This document shows positions 38,935 to 48,721 of a stretch of 64,000 nucleotides of DNA, piece after piece. The position numbers and the translations under genes were made by a program. The notes below the pieces were generated by a model. It had not been told where the DNA came from, ran no database searches, and saw nothing but the letters and a program-made list of their open reading frames with translations. Every line of letters begins with the position of its first letter. The stretch's first letter is position 1. Source of the stretch: Mycobacterium sp. SVM_VP21 (GTDB lineage Bacteria; Actinomycetota; Actinomycetes; Mycobacteriales; Mycobacteriaceae); NCBI GenBank assembly GCA_024758765.1, contig CP101406.1:2294001-2358000 (forward strand), read 5' to 3'.

Positions 38935-38948
38935 TAGAACAGGTTCTA
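38935..38948. promoter_or_regulatory. KstR operator between the DUF35 gene and the LLM gene
   Basis: TAGAACAGGTTCTA, a full match with symmetric outer TAG/CTA. It serves two divergent transcription units; 9 bp to the DUF35 GTG, 35 bp to the LLM ATG. Confidence 0.92.
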
Positions 38949-38983
38949 ACAATGGTGGCAAGCAGGCAAGCGAGGAGCCAAGG

Positions 38984-40015
38984 ATGAAGCTGGGACTGCA
39001 ACTCGGATATTGGGGCGCGCAGCCGCCGACCAACCACGCGGAACTGGTGGGCGCAGCCGAGGAAGCCGGCTTTGACGCGGTCTTCACCGCCGAGGCGTGG
39101 GGCTCCGATGCCTATACGCCGCTGGCCTGGTGGGGTTCGTCGACGTCACGGGTTCGGTTGGGCACCTCGGTGGTTCAGCTGTCGGCACGTACCCCGACCG
39201 CCTGCGCGATGGCTGCCTTGACGTTGGACCACCTCTCCGGTGGACGCCACATCCTGGGGCTGGGCGTGTCCGGCCCGCAGGTGGTGGAGGGCTGGTACGG
39301 CCAGCGCTTCGGCAAGCCGCTGGCTCGCACCCGCGAGTACATCGACATCCTGCGCCAGGTGTGGGCCCGCGAGGCCCCGGTGACCAGCGCCGGCCCGCAC
39401 TACCCGCTGCCGATCAGCGGCGAGGGCAGCACCGGGCTGGGCAAGGCGCTCAAGCCGATCACCCACCCGCGCCGGGCTGACATCCCGGTGATGCTCGGCG
39501 CCGAAGGCCCGAAGAACATCGCGCTGGCCGCCGAGATCGCCGACGGCTGGCTGCCGATCTTCTACGCCCCGCGGCTGGCCGACATGTACAACGAGTGGCT
39601 CGATGAGGGCTTCGCCCGTCCGGGCGCGCGGCGTACCCGGGAAACCTTCGAGATCTGTGCGACGGCCAACATCGTCATCACCGAAGACCGTGCCGCGGCG
39701 TTCGCGGCCATGAAGCCCTACCTGGCGCTCTACATGGGCGGCATGGGTTCGGAGGACACCAACTTCCACGCCGAGGTCTACCGCCGGATGGGCTACGGCG
39801 AGGTCGTTGACGACGTGACCAAGTTGTTCCGCTCCGGACAAAAGGACAAGGCCGGCGAGATCATCCCCGACGAGCTGGTGGACGACGCCGCGATCGTCGG
39901 TGACGTCGATTACGTCCGTAAGCAGATCAAGGTATGGGAGGCCGCCGGCGTCACCATGATGGTGGTCACCGGGCGCAGCACCGAGCAGATTCAGCAGCTG
40001 GCCTCGCTGGTTTAG
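38984..40015 (+). CDS. LLM-class F420-dependent oxidoreductase, Rv3520c-like
   Basis: 343 residues starting MKLGLQLGYWGAQPPTNHAEL behind an AGGAGCCAAGG leader. Luciferase-like fold: EAWGSDAYTPLAWWGSSTSRVRLGTSVVQL, DHLSGGRHILGLGVSGPQVVEGWYG and IPVMLGAEGPKNIALAAEIADGWL. It matches Rv3520c (347 residues) in position between the DUF35 and cyp142 genes. Coenzyme F420 (or flavin) oxidoreduction of a steroid intermediate is likely; the reaction is unknown. KstR-controlled. Confidence 0.85.
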   Translation: MKLGLQLGYWGAQPPTNHAELVGAAEEAGFDAVFTAEAWGSDAYTPLAWWGSSTSRVRLGTSVVQLSARTPTACAMAALTLDHLSGGRHILGLGVSGPQVVEGWYGQRFGKPLARTREYIDILRQVWAREAPVTSAGPHYPLPISGEGSTGLGKALKPITHPRRADIPVMLGAEGPKNIALAAEIADGWLPIFYAPRLADMYNEWLDEGFARPGARRTRETFEICATANIVITEDRAAAFAAMKPYLALYMGGMGSEDTNFHAEVYRRMGYGEVVDDVTKLFRSGQKDKAGEIIPDELVDDAAIVGDVDYVRKQIKVWEAAGVTMMVVTGRSTEQIQQLASLV

Positions 40016-40057
40016 CTCGGTTCGGCGCGCGGCGCCGGTCCCGTCTTGCGGGCAGAC

Positions 40058-40071
40058 TAGAACGCGTTCTA
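40058..40071. promoter_or_regulatory. KstR operator before the acyl-CoA synthetase gene
   Basis: TAGAACGCGTTCTA is a perfect 14-bp palindrome, the best site in the window. The end of the operator overlaps TAGATT (40070-40075), six bases before the ATG: a -10 element for a leaderless mRNA. Confidence 0.93.
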
Positions 40072-40081
40072 GATTGACCGG

Positions 40082-41632
40082 ATGAGCGAAGCCGGCCTGT
40101 GGAACATTGCCCGTGACACCCCCGACGCCGTCGCCGTGGTCGACGTTCACGGTGGTCAGCTGACCTACGGGGAGCTGGCCGCCCGCGCGGACCGCTACGG
40201 CCGCGGCCTGCAGGCGATGGGTCTGGAGCCCGGTGACGTGCTGGTGATGGTGCTGCCGAACATCGTCGACACGCTCGCGGTGTACTTCGCCGCCATGCAG
40301 ACCGGGCTCTACATCGTGGCCGTCAACTGGCATCTGACTGGTCCGGAGATCGGTTATATCCTCTCCGACAGCGGTGCGAAAGTTGTTGTCGCTCACGAGC
40401 GGTTCGCTGAGGCGTCCAAGATCGCCGCGGACGAGGCCGGCCTGCCCGCCCAGGGGAGGTTCGCTGTCGGCAACATCGAGGGGTTCGCCCCGCTGTCCAC
40501 GTTGGGCGCCGAGGAACCGGCGACCCGGCCCGACGTGCGCACCATGGGCGCTGCGATGCTCTACACCTCGGGCACCACCGGCAAGCCCAAGGGGGTCAAG
40601 CGTCCGCTGACCGGTGCCGACCCGGACGCGGTTCCGGTTGCCTCGGCCGGCTTCTTCGCGCTCTATGACCTGTTGCCTTTCGACAACCATGTACACATCT
40701 GTGGCTCGCCGCTGTATCACACTGCGGTGCTGAACTTTTCGTCGATCTCCATCCAGCTGGGTCACAAAGTGGTGCTGATGGACAAGTGGGACCCGGAAGA
40801 GATGCTGGCGCTGATTGACGAGCACAAGGTCACCCACAGCCACATGGTGCCCACCCAATTCCGTCGGCTGTTGGCGCTGCCCGCCGAGGTGCGCGCCCGG
40901 TACGACATGTCCTCGCTGCGCAACATGATCCACGGCGCGGCGCCGTGCCCGCCCGAGGTTAAGCGCCAGATGTTGGACTGGTGGGGACCGGTGATCACCG
41001 AGTACTACGCCGCCACCGAGGGCGGCGGTACCAAGATCAGCGGCGCCGAATGGCTGACCCACCCGGGTTCGGTGGGCAAGGCCTGGCCGTATTCGGTGGT
41101 CAAGGTGCTCGACGACGAAGGCAACGAGCTGCCGTCCGGCGAGGTCGGCACCGTCTACATGCAGATGGGCGGTTCCACGTTCGCCTACCACAACGACCAG
41201 AAGAAGACCGAGGAAAACCGTGCTGGTGACCTGTTCACCGTCGGGGACGTCGGCTACCTGGATGAAGACGGCTACCTGTATCTGCAGGACCGCAAGACCA
41301 ACATGATCATCTCCGGCGGGGTCAACGTCTACCCGGCCGAGATCGAGAACGAGCTGATCATTCACCCGAAGGTGCTCGACGTCGCGGTGTTCGGGGTGCC
41401 GGACGAGGAATGGGGTGAGGCGATCAAGGCCGTCGTGCAGACCGCCGACGGCGTGACCGGCGACGACGCGCTGACCGCCGAGCTGATGGAGTACGCGGCC
41501 GCACGGCTGGCGAAGTTCAAGCTGCCCCGCTCGATTGACTACATCGCCGAGATGCCGCGCGATCCGAACGGCAAGCTGTACAAGCGCAAGCTGCGCGACC
41601 CGTACTGGGAGGGGCGGGACGCCAAGATCTAG
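40082..41632 (+). CDS. AMP-dependent acyl-CoA synthetase
   Basis: 516 residues. Phosphate-binding loop MLYTSGTTGKPKGVKRP near residue 163, adenylate motif EYYAATEGGGTKI, YxxGD-like VGDVGYLDEDGYLYLQDR and C-terminal catalytic lysine in DPNGKLYKRKLRD. The motif EYYAATEG with GVNVYPAEIENELIIHP fits steroid/bile-acid-type CoA ligases. M. tuberculosis has no clear counterpart between Rv3520c and Rv3519. The strong KstR operator makes a sterol or side-chain acid the likely substrate. It overlaps the convergent decarboxylase-like gene by 4 bp. Confidence 0.88.
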   Translation: MSEAGLWNIARDTPDAVAVVDVHGGQLTYGELAARADRYGRGLQAMGLEPGDVLVMVLPNIVDTLAVYFAAMQTGLYIVAVNWHLTGPEIGYILSDSGAKVVVAHERFAEASKIAADEAGLPAQGRFAVGNIEGFAPLSTLGAEEPATRPDVRTMGAAMLYTSGTTGKPKGVKRPLTGADPDAVPVASAGFFALYDLLPFDNHVHICGSPLYHTAVLNFSSISIQLGHKVVLMDKWDPEEMLALIDEHKVTHSHMVPTQFRRLLALPAEVRARYDMSSLRNMIHGAAPCPPEVKRQMLDWWGPVITEYYAATEGGGTKISGAEWLTHPGSVGKAWPYSVVKVLDDEGNELPSGEVGTVYMQMGGSTFAYHNDQKKTEENRAGDLFTVGDVGYLDEDGYLYLQDRKTNMIISGGVNVYPAEIENELIIHPKVLDVAVFGVPDEEWGEAIKAVVQTADGVTGDDALTAELMEYAAARLAKFKLPRSIDYIAEMPRDPNGKLYKRKLRDPYWEGRDAKI

Positions 41633-42369
41633 GCGCCTACCACCTGGGCGTCGCCGAAGGTCATCTCGACGCGGCCCACGGTCGACGACATCATCGGCCG
41701 CTTGGGCAGGCCCAATGCGGCTAGTTCGCGGGCGTACGGGTGGGTGCCCAGCCGCAGCGTGGTACCCCCCAGTGAGCCTCGTACCTTCGAAATCCGCATT
41801 TCCCAAGGTACTTGGCGGGTAACGCCGTCGAAGTGGCTGAATGCTTGCAGGACCCTCGGCCGAGATGTGAGCAGTCCCGGAACCGGTAGTCCGCGACCGA
41901 ATTCCATGGTGGCGATGTGCTGGCCGTCCGCGGCGACATCGAAGCCCAATCGCCGGCCTCCCTGACCGGTATCGCGAACGGTGAAGTCCGCCATGATCTT
42001 CGGGAATCCCCAGATGGTGCGTCCGGCCTCAAGGGTGAACTCTTGGTCGACCGGCAGGTGGTGGATGAATGCCCCGGCGGAGCCCAGTGCGCGCCAGCCG
42101 CTGGCCTCGCATGAACCCGGCGGGTTGACCATCACCGCGGTGCCGAATTCCAGGTAGCGGCCGAGGTCGCCGTCGATATAGCGGGCCAGCATCAGATTGA
42201 CCACGGCGCGTCCCGGCTGCTGCTGGAAGACCTGCAGACCGCTGTAGTCGATCATCGCCTGCGCAGCGTCCGCGGGCACCGAAAACATTGCGGAATGCAC
42301 ATCCGCATGACGGATGCGGACGGGCATGGTAAGCACAGTGCCAGCGATCGTGTGCTGTGAAAGAGCCAT
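41629..42369 (-). CDS. Acetoacetate-decarboxylase-family protein, Rv3519-like
   Basis: 246 residues from the ATG of MALSQHTIAGTVLTMPVRI. EAGRTIWGFPKIMADF contains the family lysine region that forms the Schiff base in acetoacetate decarboxylase, and the preceding INVNPPGSCEASGW-like segment (VMVNPPGSCEASGWRALG) also fits. It corresponds to Rv3519. Whether it decarboxylates a steroid-derived 3-keto acid is unknown. It is divergent from cyp142 with only 28 bp between the start codons, so the promoters must overlap. Confidence 0.78.
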   Translation of the reverse strand: MALSQHTIAGTVLTMPVRIRHADVHSAMFSVPADAAQAMIDYSGLQVFQQQPGRAVVNLMLARYIDGDLGRYLEFGTAVMVNPPGSCEASGWRALGSAGAFIHHLPVDQEFTLEAGRTIWGFPKIMADFTVRDTGQGGRRLGFDVAADGQHIATMEFGRGLPVPGLLTSRPRVLQAFSHFDGVTRQVPWEMRISKVRGSLGGTTLRLGTHPYARELAALGLPKRPMMSSTVGRVEMTFGDAQVVGA

Positions 42370-42397
42370 GACTCCCACTGTAATCCGGAGGAAGCCG

Positions 42398-43627
42398 ATG
42401 ACCGAGGTAATGGCCGATGCCAAGCCGGACACCAAGCCGGATGTCGATCTGACCGACGGCACGTTCTATGCCGACGGGGGAGCTCGTGGCGCCTACGGCT
42501 GGATGCGGGCCAACGAGCCGGTGTTCCGGGACCGCAACGGGCTGGCCGCGGCGTCGACCTACCAGGCGGTGATCGAGGCCGAGCGCACACCCGAGGTGTT
42601 CTCCAACGCCGGCGGCATCCGACCCGACCAACCAGGCTTCCCCTACATGATCGACATGGACGACCCGGAGCACCTGGTGCGCCGCAAACTGGTCAACGCC
42701 GGCTTCACCCGCAAGCGGGTGCACGCCCAGCTGCCGTCCATCGAGACCTTGTGCGACACCCTCATCGATGCGGTCTGCGAGCGCGGCGAATGCGACTTCG
42801 TCCGCGACATCGCGGCGCCGCTGCCGATGGCGGTGATCGGCGACATGCTCGGCGTGCTGCCAGAAGAACGATCGCTACTGCTGAGGTGGTCCGACGACCT
42901 GGTAGCCGGGCTGAGCTCACACCTGGATCCGGAATCGGCGACGGCCCAGGCGGTCATGGCGGCATTCGCCGGCTGGACCGAATTCACCCGGAACATCATC
43001 ACGAAACGTCGTGCCGAGCCCACCGATGACCTGTTCTCCGTGCTGGTCAACGCCGAGGTGGACGGCGAACAGATGACCGATGACGAGATCATCTTCGAGA
43101 CCCTGCTGATTCTGATCGGCGGTGACGAGACCACTCGGCACACCCTGTCCGGTGGTACGGCGCAGCTACTGCGCCACGTCGATCAGTGGGAGCTGTTGCA
43201 GCGCGAACCCGATCGGTTGCCGGTGGCGATTGAGGAGATGCTGCGGTGGACCTCGCCGGTGAAGAACATGTGCCGCACCCTGACCCGCGATACTGAGTTC
43301 CACGGCACGCGGCTGCGCGAGGGCGAGAAGATGCTGCTGCTGTTCGAGTCGGCCAACTTCGACGAGTCGGTGTTCGAGGAGCCGGAACGCTTCGATGTCA
43401 CCCGAGACCCCAACAGTCACGTGGCATTCGGTTTCGGCACGCACTTCTGTCTGGGCAATCAGCTGGCCCGGCTGGAATTGCGGCTGATGACCGAGCGGAT
43501 CTTGCAACGGCTGCCGGATCTGCGGCTGGCTTCCGGTGACGCCTTGCCGTTGCGCCCGGCGAACTTCGTCAGTGGCCTGGAATCGATGCCGGTGGTGTTC
43601 ACGCCGACCAAGCCGCTGCTGGGATAG
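42398..43627 (+). CDS. cyp142: Steroid C26/C27-monooxygenase CYP142
   Basis: 409-residue P450, ATG behind CGGAGGAAG. I-helix LIGGDETTRHT, ExxR IEEMLRWTSPV, and heme loop FGFGTHFCLGNQLARLE with ligand C351. CYP142 is the second terminal hydroxylase of cholesterol degradation and gives the opposite C25 stereochemistry to CYP125. Position (Rv3518c) next to the Rv3519-like gene agrees. No consensus KstR site lies in its short upstream region, so control may come from elsewhere. A large hairpin follows the stop. Confidence 0.93.
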   Translation: MTEVMADAKPDTKPDVDLTDGTFYADGGARGAYGWMRANEPVFRDRNGLAAASTYQAVIEAERTPEVFSNAGGIRPDQPGFPYMIDMDDPEHLVRRKLVNAGFTRKRVHAQLPSIETLCDTLIDAVCERGECDFVRDIAAPLPMAVIGDMLGVLPEERSLLLRWSDDLVAGLSSHLDPESATAQAVMAAFAGWTEFTRNIITKRRAEPTDDLFSVLVNAEVDGEQMTDDEIIFETLLILIGGDETTRHTLSGGTAQLLRHVDQWELLQREPDRLPVAIEEMLRWTSPVKNMCRTLTRDTEFHGTRLREGEKMLLLFESANFDESVFEEPERFDVTRDPNSHVAFGFGTHFCLGNQLARLELRLMTERILQRLPDLRLASGDALPLRPANFVSGLESMPVVFTPTKPLLG

Positions 43628-43648
43628 TCGCCCCGCGACCAATAGCTC

Positions 43649-43705
43649 CGAGACCGACGTTTTGCAGGTCGCTACTCGCACTTTCTCTGCAATACGTCGG
43701 TCTCG
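43649..43705. terminator. Large hairpin downstream of cyp142
   Basis: Two 19-nt arms (43649-43667 and 43687-43705), reverse complements with one mismatch, enclose a 19-nt loop. It lies between cyp142 and the convergent extended-SDR gene. No T-run, so probably a bidirectional hairpin terminator like the one at 32.75 kb, but unrelated in sequence. Confidence 0.6.
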
Positions 43706-43742
43706 CTGGAAATGGGGCTTGCGGGAACGCGATACGGCGGGG

Positions 43743-44717
43743 CTAACCGACCCGCAGCGACTCCACGATCGCCTCGATCGGTGATCGCCACCCCAGGCCC
43801 AGATCGGCCAGCGTGGCCGAGTCATCCGTCGGGGTGGCCGAGGTCAGCAGCCAGGCCGCCTCGTAGCTCAGCGACTCGGGCAGTGGCAGCAGCTTGCTGG
43901 CCAGGTCGCTGACTCGGCCGATGCCCTTGAAGACGCTGGGGGCAACCGGGATTCGGCGCACCGGGGCACCCAAACCCTGCTCTACCGCGGCGATCATCTC
44001 GTCGAAGCTGACCATGATCCCGCCGCACAGATAGCGGTGCGGGCCGCGGCCGGGCCGCATCAGCGACTCGTGTACCCGGCCGATATCGCGGACGTCGACC
44101 ATCGCCATGCCACCGCGCACCACCGGGGCCATCCGGTACTTCACGATCGGCGCCCAGCCTCGTTCGGTGACGCCGGCCGCGGTGTGAAACGCCGGGCCGA
44201 CGACGCTGGAGGGATAGGTGACCACGACCGGAGCGCCCTCGTCCTGCAGCCGGCGGGCCACCCGCTCGCCGTAGGCCTTGGTCCGGGCGTAGGCGCTGCG
44301 CCCGGGCACGGTGGGCGAGTCCGGGCCGATGATGCCGTTCGGCGGCGGAAAGAGCGCGCTGTAGGAACTGACCGATACCACCGGGTCCAGACCGGCGGCC
44401 ACGGCACGGGTCAGGATCGCTTCGGTGGCGTAAGCGTTGATGTCCCACATCAACTTTTCCTGGCGGTCGTTGGTGCCGACCACCCCGGCGGCGTGCAGCA
44501 CCGAGTCGCAGCCGTCCAACAGTGCAGCCACCACCGCGGTGTCGCGGATGTCGCCGTCGAGCACCTCCAGCGCGCCCAGCTCACGTAACCGGGGAATGAC
44601 GGGCTCGTCACCGCAGCCCGGAGCGACCAGCAGCCGCACCGAGTGTCCGGCTTCCAGCAGTGTCTTGACCGTGTGGGCGCCGAGGTAGCCGGTGCCGCCG
44701 GTGACTGCGACCCGCAT
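43743..44717 (-). CDS. Extended SDR (NAD-dependent epimerase/3-beta-HSD-like)
   Basis: 324 residues. Rossmann motif VAVTGGTGYLGAHTVKTLLEAGH at the N-terminus, SVSSYSALFPP region and catalytic YARTKAYGE (YxxxK). The C-terminal half has substrate-domain blocks GGMAMVDVRDIGRVHESLMRPG and HRYLCGGIMVSFDE. It resembles extended SDRs acting on sugars or 3-beta-hydroxysteroids, so oxidation of a steroid hydroxyl is possible. It overlaps the stop-start junction with echA19 and is on the same strand, unlike the M. tuberculosis cluster where Rv3517 occupies this place. Confidence 0.78.
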   Translation of the reverse strand: MRVAVTGGTGYLGAHTVKTLLEAGHSVRLLVAPGCGDEPVIPRLRELGALEVLDGDIRDTAVVAALLDGCDSVLHAAGVVGTNDRQEKLMWDINAYATEAILTRAVAAGLDPVVSVSSYSALFPPPNGIIGPDSPTVPGRSAYARTKAYGERVARRLQDEGAPVVVTYPSSVVGPAFHTAAGVTERGWAPIVKYRMAPVVRGGMAMVDVRDIGRVHESLMRPGRGPHRYLCGGIMVSFDEMIAAVEQGLGAPVRRIPVAPSVFKGIGRVSDLASKLLPLPESLSYEAAWLLTSATPTDDSATLADLGLGWRSPIEAIVESLRVG

Positions 44718-45517
44718 CAGCGGTTCTTGAACTCCGGCTTGCGCTTCTCGGCGAACGCCCGCGGGCCTTCCTTGGCGTCCTCGCTCAAGAACACCTTGAT
44801 GCCGATCTTGGTGTCGATCTGGAAGGCGTCGTTCTCGTGCAGGCCTTCGGTCTCGTGGATGGTGCGCAGCATCGCCTGCACCGCCAGCGGGCCGTTGTTG
44901 TTGATCTGCTCGGCGATCTCCAGCGCCTTGTCCAGCGCGGAACCGTCCGGCACCACATGCCCGATCAGGCCCATTTCGAGCGCTTCGGCGGCGGTGATGT
45001 GCCGACCGGTGAACAGCAGGTCACAGGCCATGGTGTAGGGAATCTGGCGGACCAGCCGCACCGCGGAGCCGCCCATCGGGTACAGGCTCCACTTGGCCTC
45101 GGAGATCCCGAACTTGGCGCTTTCACCGGCGATGCGGATGTCGGTGCCCTGCAGGATCTCGGTGCCCCCGGCGATGGCCGGGCCCTCCACCGCGGCGATC
45201 AGCGGCTTGGTCAACCGGCGGCCCTTGAGCAGGCCGTCGATGCGCGACGGGTCGTAGCTGCCGTCCTTGAAGGAGTCGCCGGGTGCCTTCTTGTTGGCCG
45301 CTTTGAGGTCCATGCCCGCGCAGAAATAACCACCGGCGCCGGTCAGGATGCACGAGCGGATCTCGTCGTCGTTGTCGACGCGGTCCCACGCCTCGACCAT
45401 GATCGCCAGCATTTCGCCGGAAAGAGCGTTGCGGGCCTCTGGCCGGTTGAGGGTGACGATCAGCGTGTGTCCGCGCTGCTCAACGAGGGCGTGGGGCTGT
45501 TCTGACGACTCGCTCAC
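44717..45517 (-). CDS. echA19: Enoyl-CoA hydratase EchA19
   Basis: 266 residues of the crotonase fold: [38 protein letters not shown] for the oxyanion hole and catalytic-site segment [22 protein letters not shown]. EchA19 hydrates cholesterol side-chain enoyl-CoA in the first beta-oxidation round (the (S)-specific branch opposite to ChsH3). It is divergent from fadD19 across a 69-bp intergenic with one KstR site; the extended SDR overlaps downstream. Confidence 0.92.
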   Translation of the reverse strand: MSESSEQPHALVEQRGHTLIVTLNRPEARNALSGEMLAIMVEAWDRVDNDDEIRSCILTGAGGYFCAGMDLKAANKKAPGDSFKDGSYDPSRIDGLLKGRRLTKPLIAAVEGPAIAGGTEILQGTDIRIAGESAKFGISEAKWSLYPMGGSAVRLVRQIPYTMACDLLFTGRHITAAEALEMGLIGHVVPDGSALDKALEIAEQINNNGPLAVQAMLRTIHETEGLHENDAFQIDTKIGIKVFLSEDAKEGPRAFAEKRKPEFKNR

Positions 45518-45561
45518 CGGCGTCCGCCTTTCCGGGTTGGAATCTCGACTTGAAATCGAAA

Positions 45562-45575
45562 TGTAACACGTTCTA
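45562..45575. promoter_or_regulatory. KstR operator between echA19 and fadD19
   Basis: TGTAACACGTTCTA matches the consensus. Its last two bases begin TAGTTT (45574-45579), a -10-like hexamer seven bases before the fadD19 GTG, so fadD19 is probably leaderless. Confidence 0.9.
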
Positions 45576-45586
45576 GTTTGTGTGTT

Positions 45587-47239
45587 GTGGCTCTCAACAT
45601 CGCCGACTTAGCCGAACACGCCATCGACGCCGTACCGGATCGGGTTGCCCTGATCTGTGGGCCTGACCAGCTGACCTACGGGCAGCTGGAGGAGAAGGCC
45701 AACCGGCTGGCCCATTACCTGATCAGCCAGGGCGTCAAGAAGGACGACAAGGTCGGCCTGTACTGCCGCAATCGCAACGAGATCGTCGTCGCGATGCTCG
45801 GCATCATCAAGGCCGGCGCCATCCTGGTCAACGTCAACTTCCGCTACGTCGAGGGCGAACTGCGCTACCTGTTCGACAACTCGGACATGGTTGCGGTGGT
45901 GCACGAGCGCCAGTACGCCGACCGGGTGGCCAACGTGCTGCCCGACACCCCGAACGTCAAGACCATCCTGGTGGTCGAGGACGGCAGCGATCTGGACTAC
46001 CAGCGCTACGGCGGCGTGGAGTTCGAGTCCGCGCTGGCGCAGAGCTCGCCGGAGCGGGACTTCGGGCCGCGTAGCGCTGACGACATCTACCTGCTCTACA
46101 CCGGAGGAACCACTGGTTTCCCCAAGGGCGTGATGTGGCGCCACGAGGACATCTACCGGGTGCTGTTCGGCGGCACCGACTTCGCCACCGGCGAGCCGAT
46201 CGCCGACGAGTACGACCTGGCCAAGCAAGCCGTCGCCAACCCGCCGATGGTCCGCCACCCGATCCCGCCGATGATCCACGGCGCCACCCAGTCGGCGACC
46301 TGGATGTCGCTGTTCAGCGGCCAGACCGTGGTCCTGGCACCGGAGTTCGACGCCGATCAGGTGTGGCGCACCATCCACGACCACAAGGTCAACCTGTTGT
46401 TCTTCACCGGTGACGCGATGGCGCGTCCGCTGCTGGATGCACTGTTGGCTCATCAGGACGCCGGAAACGAGTACGACTTGTCGTCGCTGTTCCTGCTGGC
46501 GTCCACCGCGGCGCTGTTCAGCCCGAGCATCAAGGAACGGCTGCTGGAGTTGCTGCCCAACCGGATCATCACCGACTCCATCGGATCCTCGGAGACCGGT
46601 TTCGGCGGCACCAGCATCGTCGCCAAGGGCGAAGCCCACACCGGCGGGCCGCGGGTCACCATCGACAAAACCACCGTGGTGCTCGACGAGGACGGCAACG
46701 AGGTCCAGCCCGGCTCGGGCGTGCGGGGCATCATCGCCAAGCGCGGCCACATCCCGGTCGGCTACTACAAGGACGAGAAGAAGACCGCCGAGACGTTCCG
46801 CACCATCAACGGCGTGCGCTACGCGATCCCCGGCGACTTCGCACAGGTCGAGGCCGACGGCAGCGTCACGATGCTGGGCCGCGGCTCGGTGTCGATCAAC
46901 TCCGGTGGCGAGAAGATCTACCCCGAAGAAGTCGAGGCCGCCCTCAAGACCCACCCCGACGTCTTCGACGCGCTGGTGGTCGGGGTGCCCGACGCCCGCT
47001 ACGGCCAGCATGTGGCCGCGGTGGTGCAGGCGCGCGGCGACGCACGGCCTTCGCTGGACGAGATCAACGCCTGCGCCCGGACCGAGATCGCCGGCTACAA
47101 GGTCCCCCGCAGCCTGTGGTTCGTCGACGAGGTCAAGCGTTCCCCGGCCGGCAAACCCGACTACCGCTGGGCCAAGGAGCAGACCGAGGCTCGTCCCGCC
47201 GACGAGGTGCACGCCAAGCATGTGGCGGCCGAGAGCTAA
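45587..47239 (+). CDS. fadD19: Steroid-26-oyl-CoA synthetase FadD19
   Basis: 550 residues from GTG ([21 protein letters not shown]), almost the same N-terminus as Rv3515c. AMP-binding motifs: [53 protein letters not shown], and catalytic lysine in [13 protein letters not shown]. It activates the C26 carboxylate formed by CYP125/142 for beta-oxidation. Upstream TTG and other codons in the same frame lie in or beside the operator and are not preferred. Confidence 0.96.
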   Translation: MALNIADLAEHAIDAVPDRVALICGPDQLTYGQLEEKANRLAHYLISQGVKKDDKVGLYCRNRNEIVVAMLGIIKAGAILVNVNFRYVEGELRYLFDNSDMVAVVHERQYADRVANVLPDTPNVKTILVVEDGSDLDYQRYGGVEFESALAQSSPERDFGPRSADDIYLLYTGGTTGFPKGVMWRHEDIYRVLFGGTDFATGEPIADEYDLAKQAVANPPMVRHPIPPMIHGATQSATWMSLFSGQTVVLAPEFDADQVWRTIHDHKVNLLFFTGDAMARPLLDALLAHQDAGNEYDLSSLFLLASTAALFSPSIKERLLELLPNRIITDSIGSSETGFGGTSIVAKGEAHTGGPRVTIDKTTVVLDEDGNEVQPGSGVRGIIAKRGHIPVGYYKDEKKTAETFRTINGVRYAIPGDFAQVEADGSVTMLGRGSVSINSGGEKIYPEEVEAALKTHPDVFDALVVGVPDARYGQHVAAVVQARGDARPSLDEINACARTEIAGYKVPRSLWFVDEVKRSPAGKPDYRWAKEQTEARPADEVHAKHVAAES

Positions 47240-47301
47240 CTCACCGAGTTTTTGGTGCAGAGCTGCCCTCGGCGGAACGCTTTGCGGGCTAGTCTCTGTC
47301 G

Positions 47302-48717
47302 ATGCAGCGACTTTCGGGCGTCGACGCGGCGTTTTGGTCTGCCGAAACGGCGGGCTGGCACATGCACATCGGTGGGTTGGCGATCTGCGACACCACCAAT
47401 GCGCCGAACTACAGCTTTGAGCGGGTTCGCCAGCTCCTGATCGAGCGATTACCGCAACTGCCGCAGCTGCGCTGGCGGGTCACCCCGGCCCCGCTGGGGT
47501 TGGACCGGCCGTGGTTCGTCGAGGACGAGAATCTCGACATCGACTTCCACCTGCGGCGCATCGGCGTTCCCGCCCCGGGCGGGCGGCGCGAGGTCGAGGA
47601 GCTCGTGGGCCGGCTGATGTCGTACAAGCTGGACCGCTCCCGCCCGCTGTGGGAGATGTGGGTGATCGAAGGCGTCAGCGGCGGCCGGGTCGCGACGCTG
47701 ACCAAGATGCATCACGCGATCGTCGACGGCGTCTCTGGCGCAGGACTGTTCGAGATCATGCTGGACATCACGCCCGAGCCACGGCCGCCACTACCGGAGA
47801 CGACCGAGTCCTCGAACGGCTCCACCATGCCCAGCTACGAGCGTCGGGTCGTCGAGGAGTTGGTCAACGTTGCGGTGAAGACGCCGTACCGCATCGGCCG
47901 ACTGCTGCAGCAGACCGTTCGCCAGCAGATCGCCACCGTGGGACTGGGACTGGCCCGCAAACCACCGCGCTACTTCGACGCCCCGGTGACCCGCTTCAAC
48001 GCCAGCGTCTCGCCGCACCGGCGGATCAGCGCTGCGCGCATCGAGCTGGCCCGAATCAAGGCCGTCAAGGACGCCTACGGGGTGAAGCTCAATGACGTCG
48101 TGCTCGCCATGGTCGCCGGTGCGGTTCGGCAGTATTTGGGCGAGCGCGGGGAGTTGCCGGACAAGCCGCTCGTCGCCCAGATACCGGTATCGACCCGCAC
48201 CGAGGAGAGTCAGGGCGAGGTCGGCAACCAGGTCAGCTCGATGACGGTGTCGATGGCCACCGACATCGAGAGTCCGGCTCAGCGGCTCAAATCGATTCAC
48301 GCCAGCACCCAGAGCGCCAAGCAGATGGCCAAGGCGCTGTCGGCGCACCAGATCATGGGCCTGACCGACACCACTCCGCCTGGACTACTACAGCTGGCCG
48401 CCCGCGCCTACACCGCGACCGGGCTGTCGAACCGGCTGGCCCCGATCAACCTCGTCGTCTCCAACGTGCCGGGGCCGCCGATTCCGATCTACATGGCCGG
48501 GGCGGAACTGGAGTCACTGGTGCCGCTCGGCCCGCCGGTCATGGACGTGGCGCTGAACATCACCTGTTTCTCCTACCGCGACCACCTCGACTTCGGTTTC
48601 GTGACCACGCCGGAGGTCGCCGAGGACATCCACAAGATGGCCGACGCGATCGAGCCGGCGCTGGCCGAGTTGGAGCGCGACATCGACCGGGGGAAGAACC
48701 GCACCGGCCGGCGCTGA
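47302..48717 (+). CDS. Wax ester synthase/diacylglycerol O-acyltransferase (WS/DGAT)
   Basis: 471 residues with the WS/DGAT active-site motif HHAIVDG (137-143), the N-terminal [18 protein letters not shown] start and the C-terminal [11 protein letters not shown] block (PLW-DHLDFG follows). These enzymes make storage triacylglycerol or wax esters from fatty acyl-CoA. No KstR consensus in the 62-bp gap after fadD19. Placing a storage-lipid acyltransferase in a sterol locus could connect propionyl- and acetyl-CoA from sterols to storage lipid, but this is inference. M. tuberculosis has no such gene here. Confidence 0.87.
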   Translation: MQRLSGVDAAFWSAETAGWHMHIGGLAICDTTNAPNYSFERVRQLLIERLPQLPQLRWRVTPAPLGLDRPWFVEDENLDIDFHLRRIGVPAPGGRREVEELVGRLMSYKLDRSRPLWEMWVIEGVSGGRVATLTKMHHAIVDGVSGAGLFEIMLDITPEPRPPLPETTESSNGSTMPSYERRVVEELVNVAVKTPYRIGRLLQQTVRQQIATVGLGLARKPPRYFDAPVTRFNASVSPHRRISAARIELARIKAVKDAYGVKLNDVVLAMVAGAVRQYLGERGELPDKPLVAQIPVSTRTEESQGEVGNQVSSMTVSMATDIESPAQRLKSIHASTQSAKQMAKALSAHQIMGLTDTTPPGLLQLAARAYTATGLSNRLAPINLVVSNVPGPPIPIYMAGAELESLVPLGPPVMDVALNITCFSYRDHLDFGFVTTPEVAEDIHKMADAIEPALAELERDIDRGKNRTGRR

Positions 48718-48721
48718 GGCG

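Noticed and set aside
39146..41806. 886-codon minus-strand open frame
   Set aside because: Antisense of the LLM oxidoreductase and the acyl-CoA synthetase; its length comes from high GC in the third codon position, and the sense genes have full motif sets.
45608..47221. 537-codon minus-strand open frame
   Set aside because: Exact antisense of fadD19, which has all AMP-ligase motifs and a matching operator.
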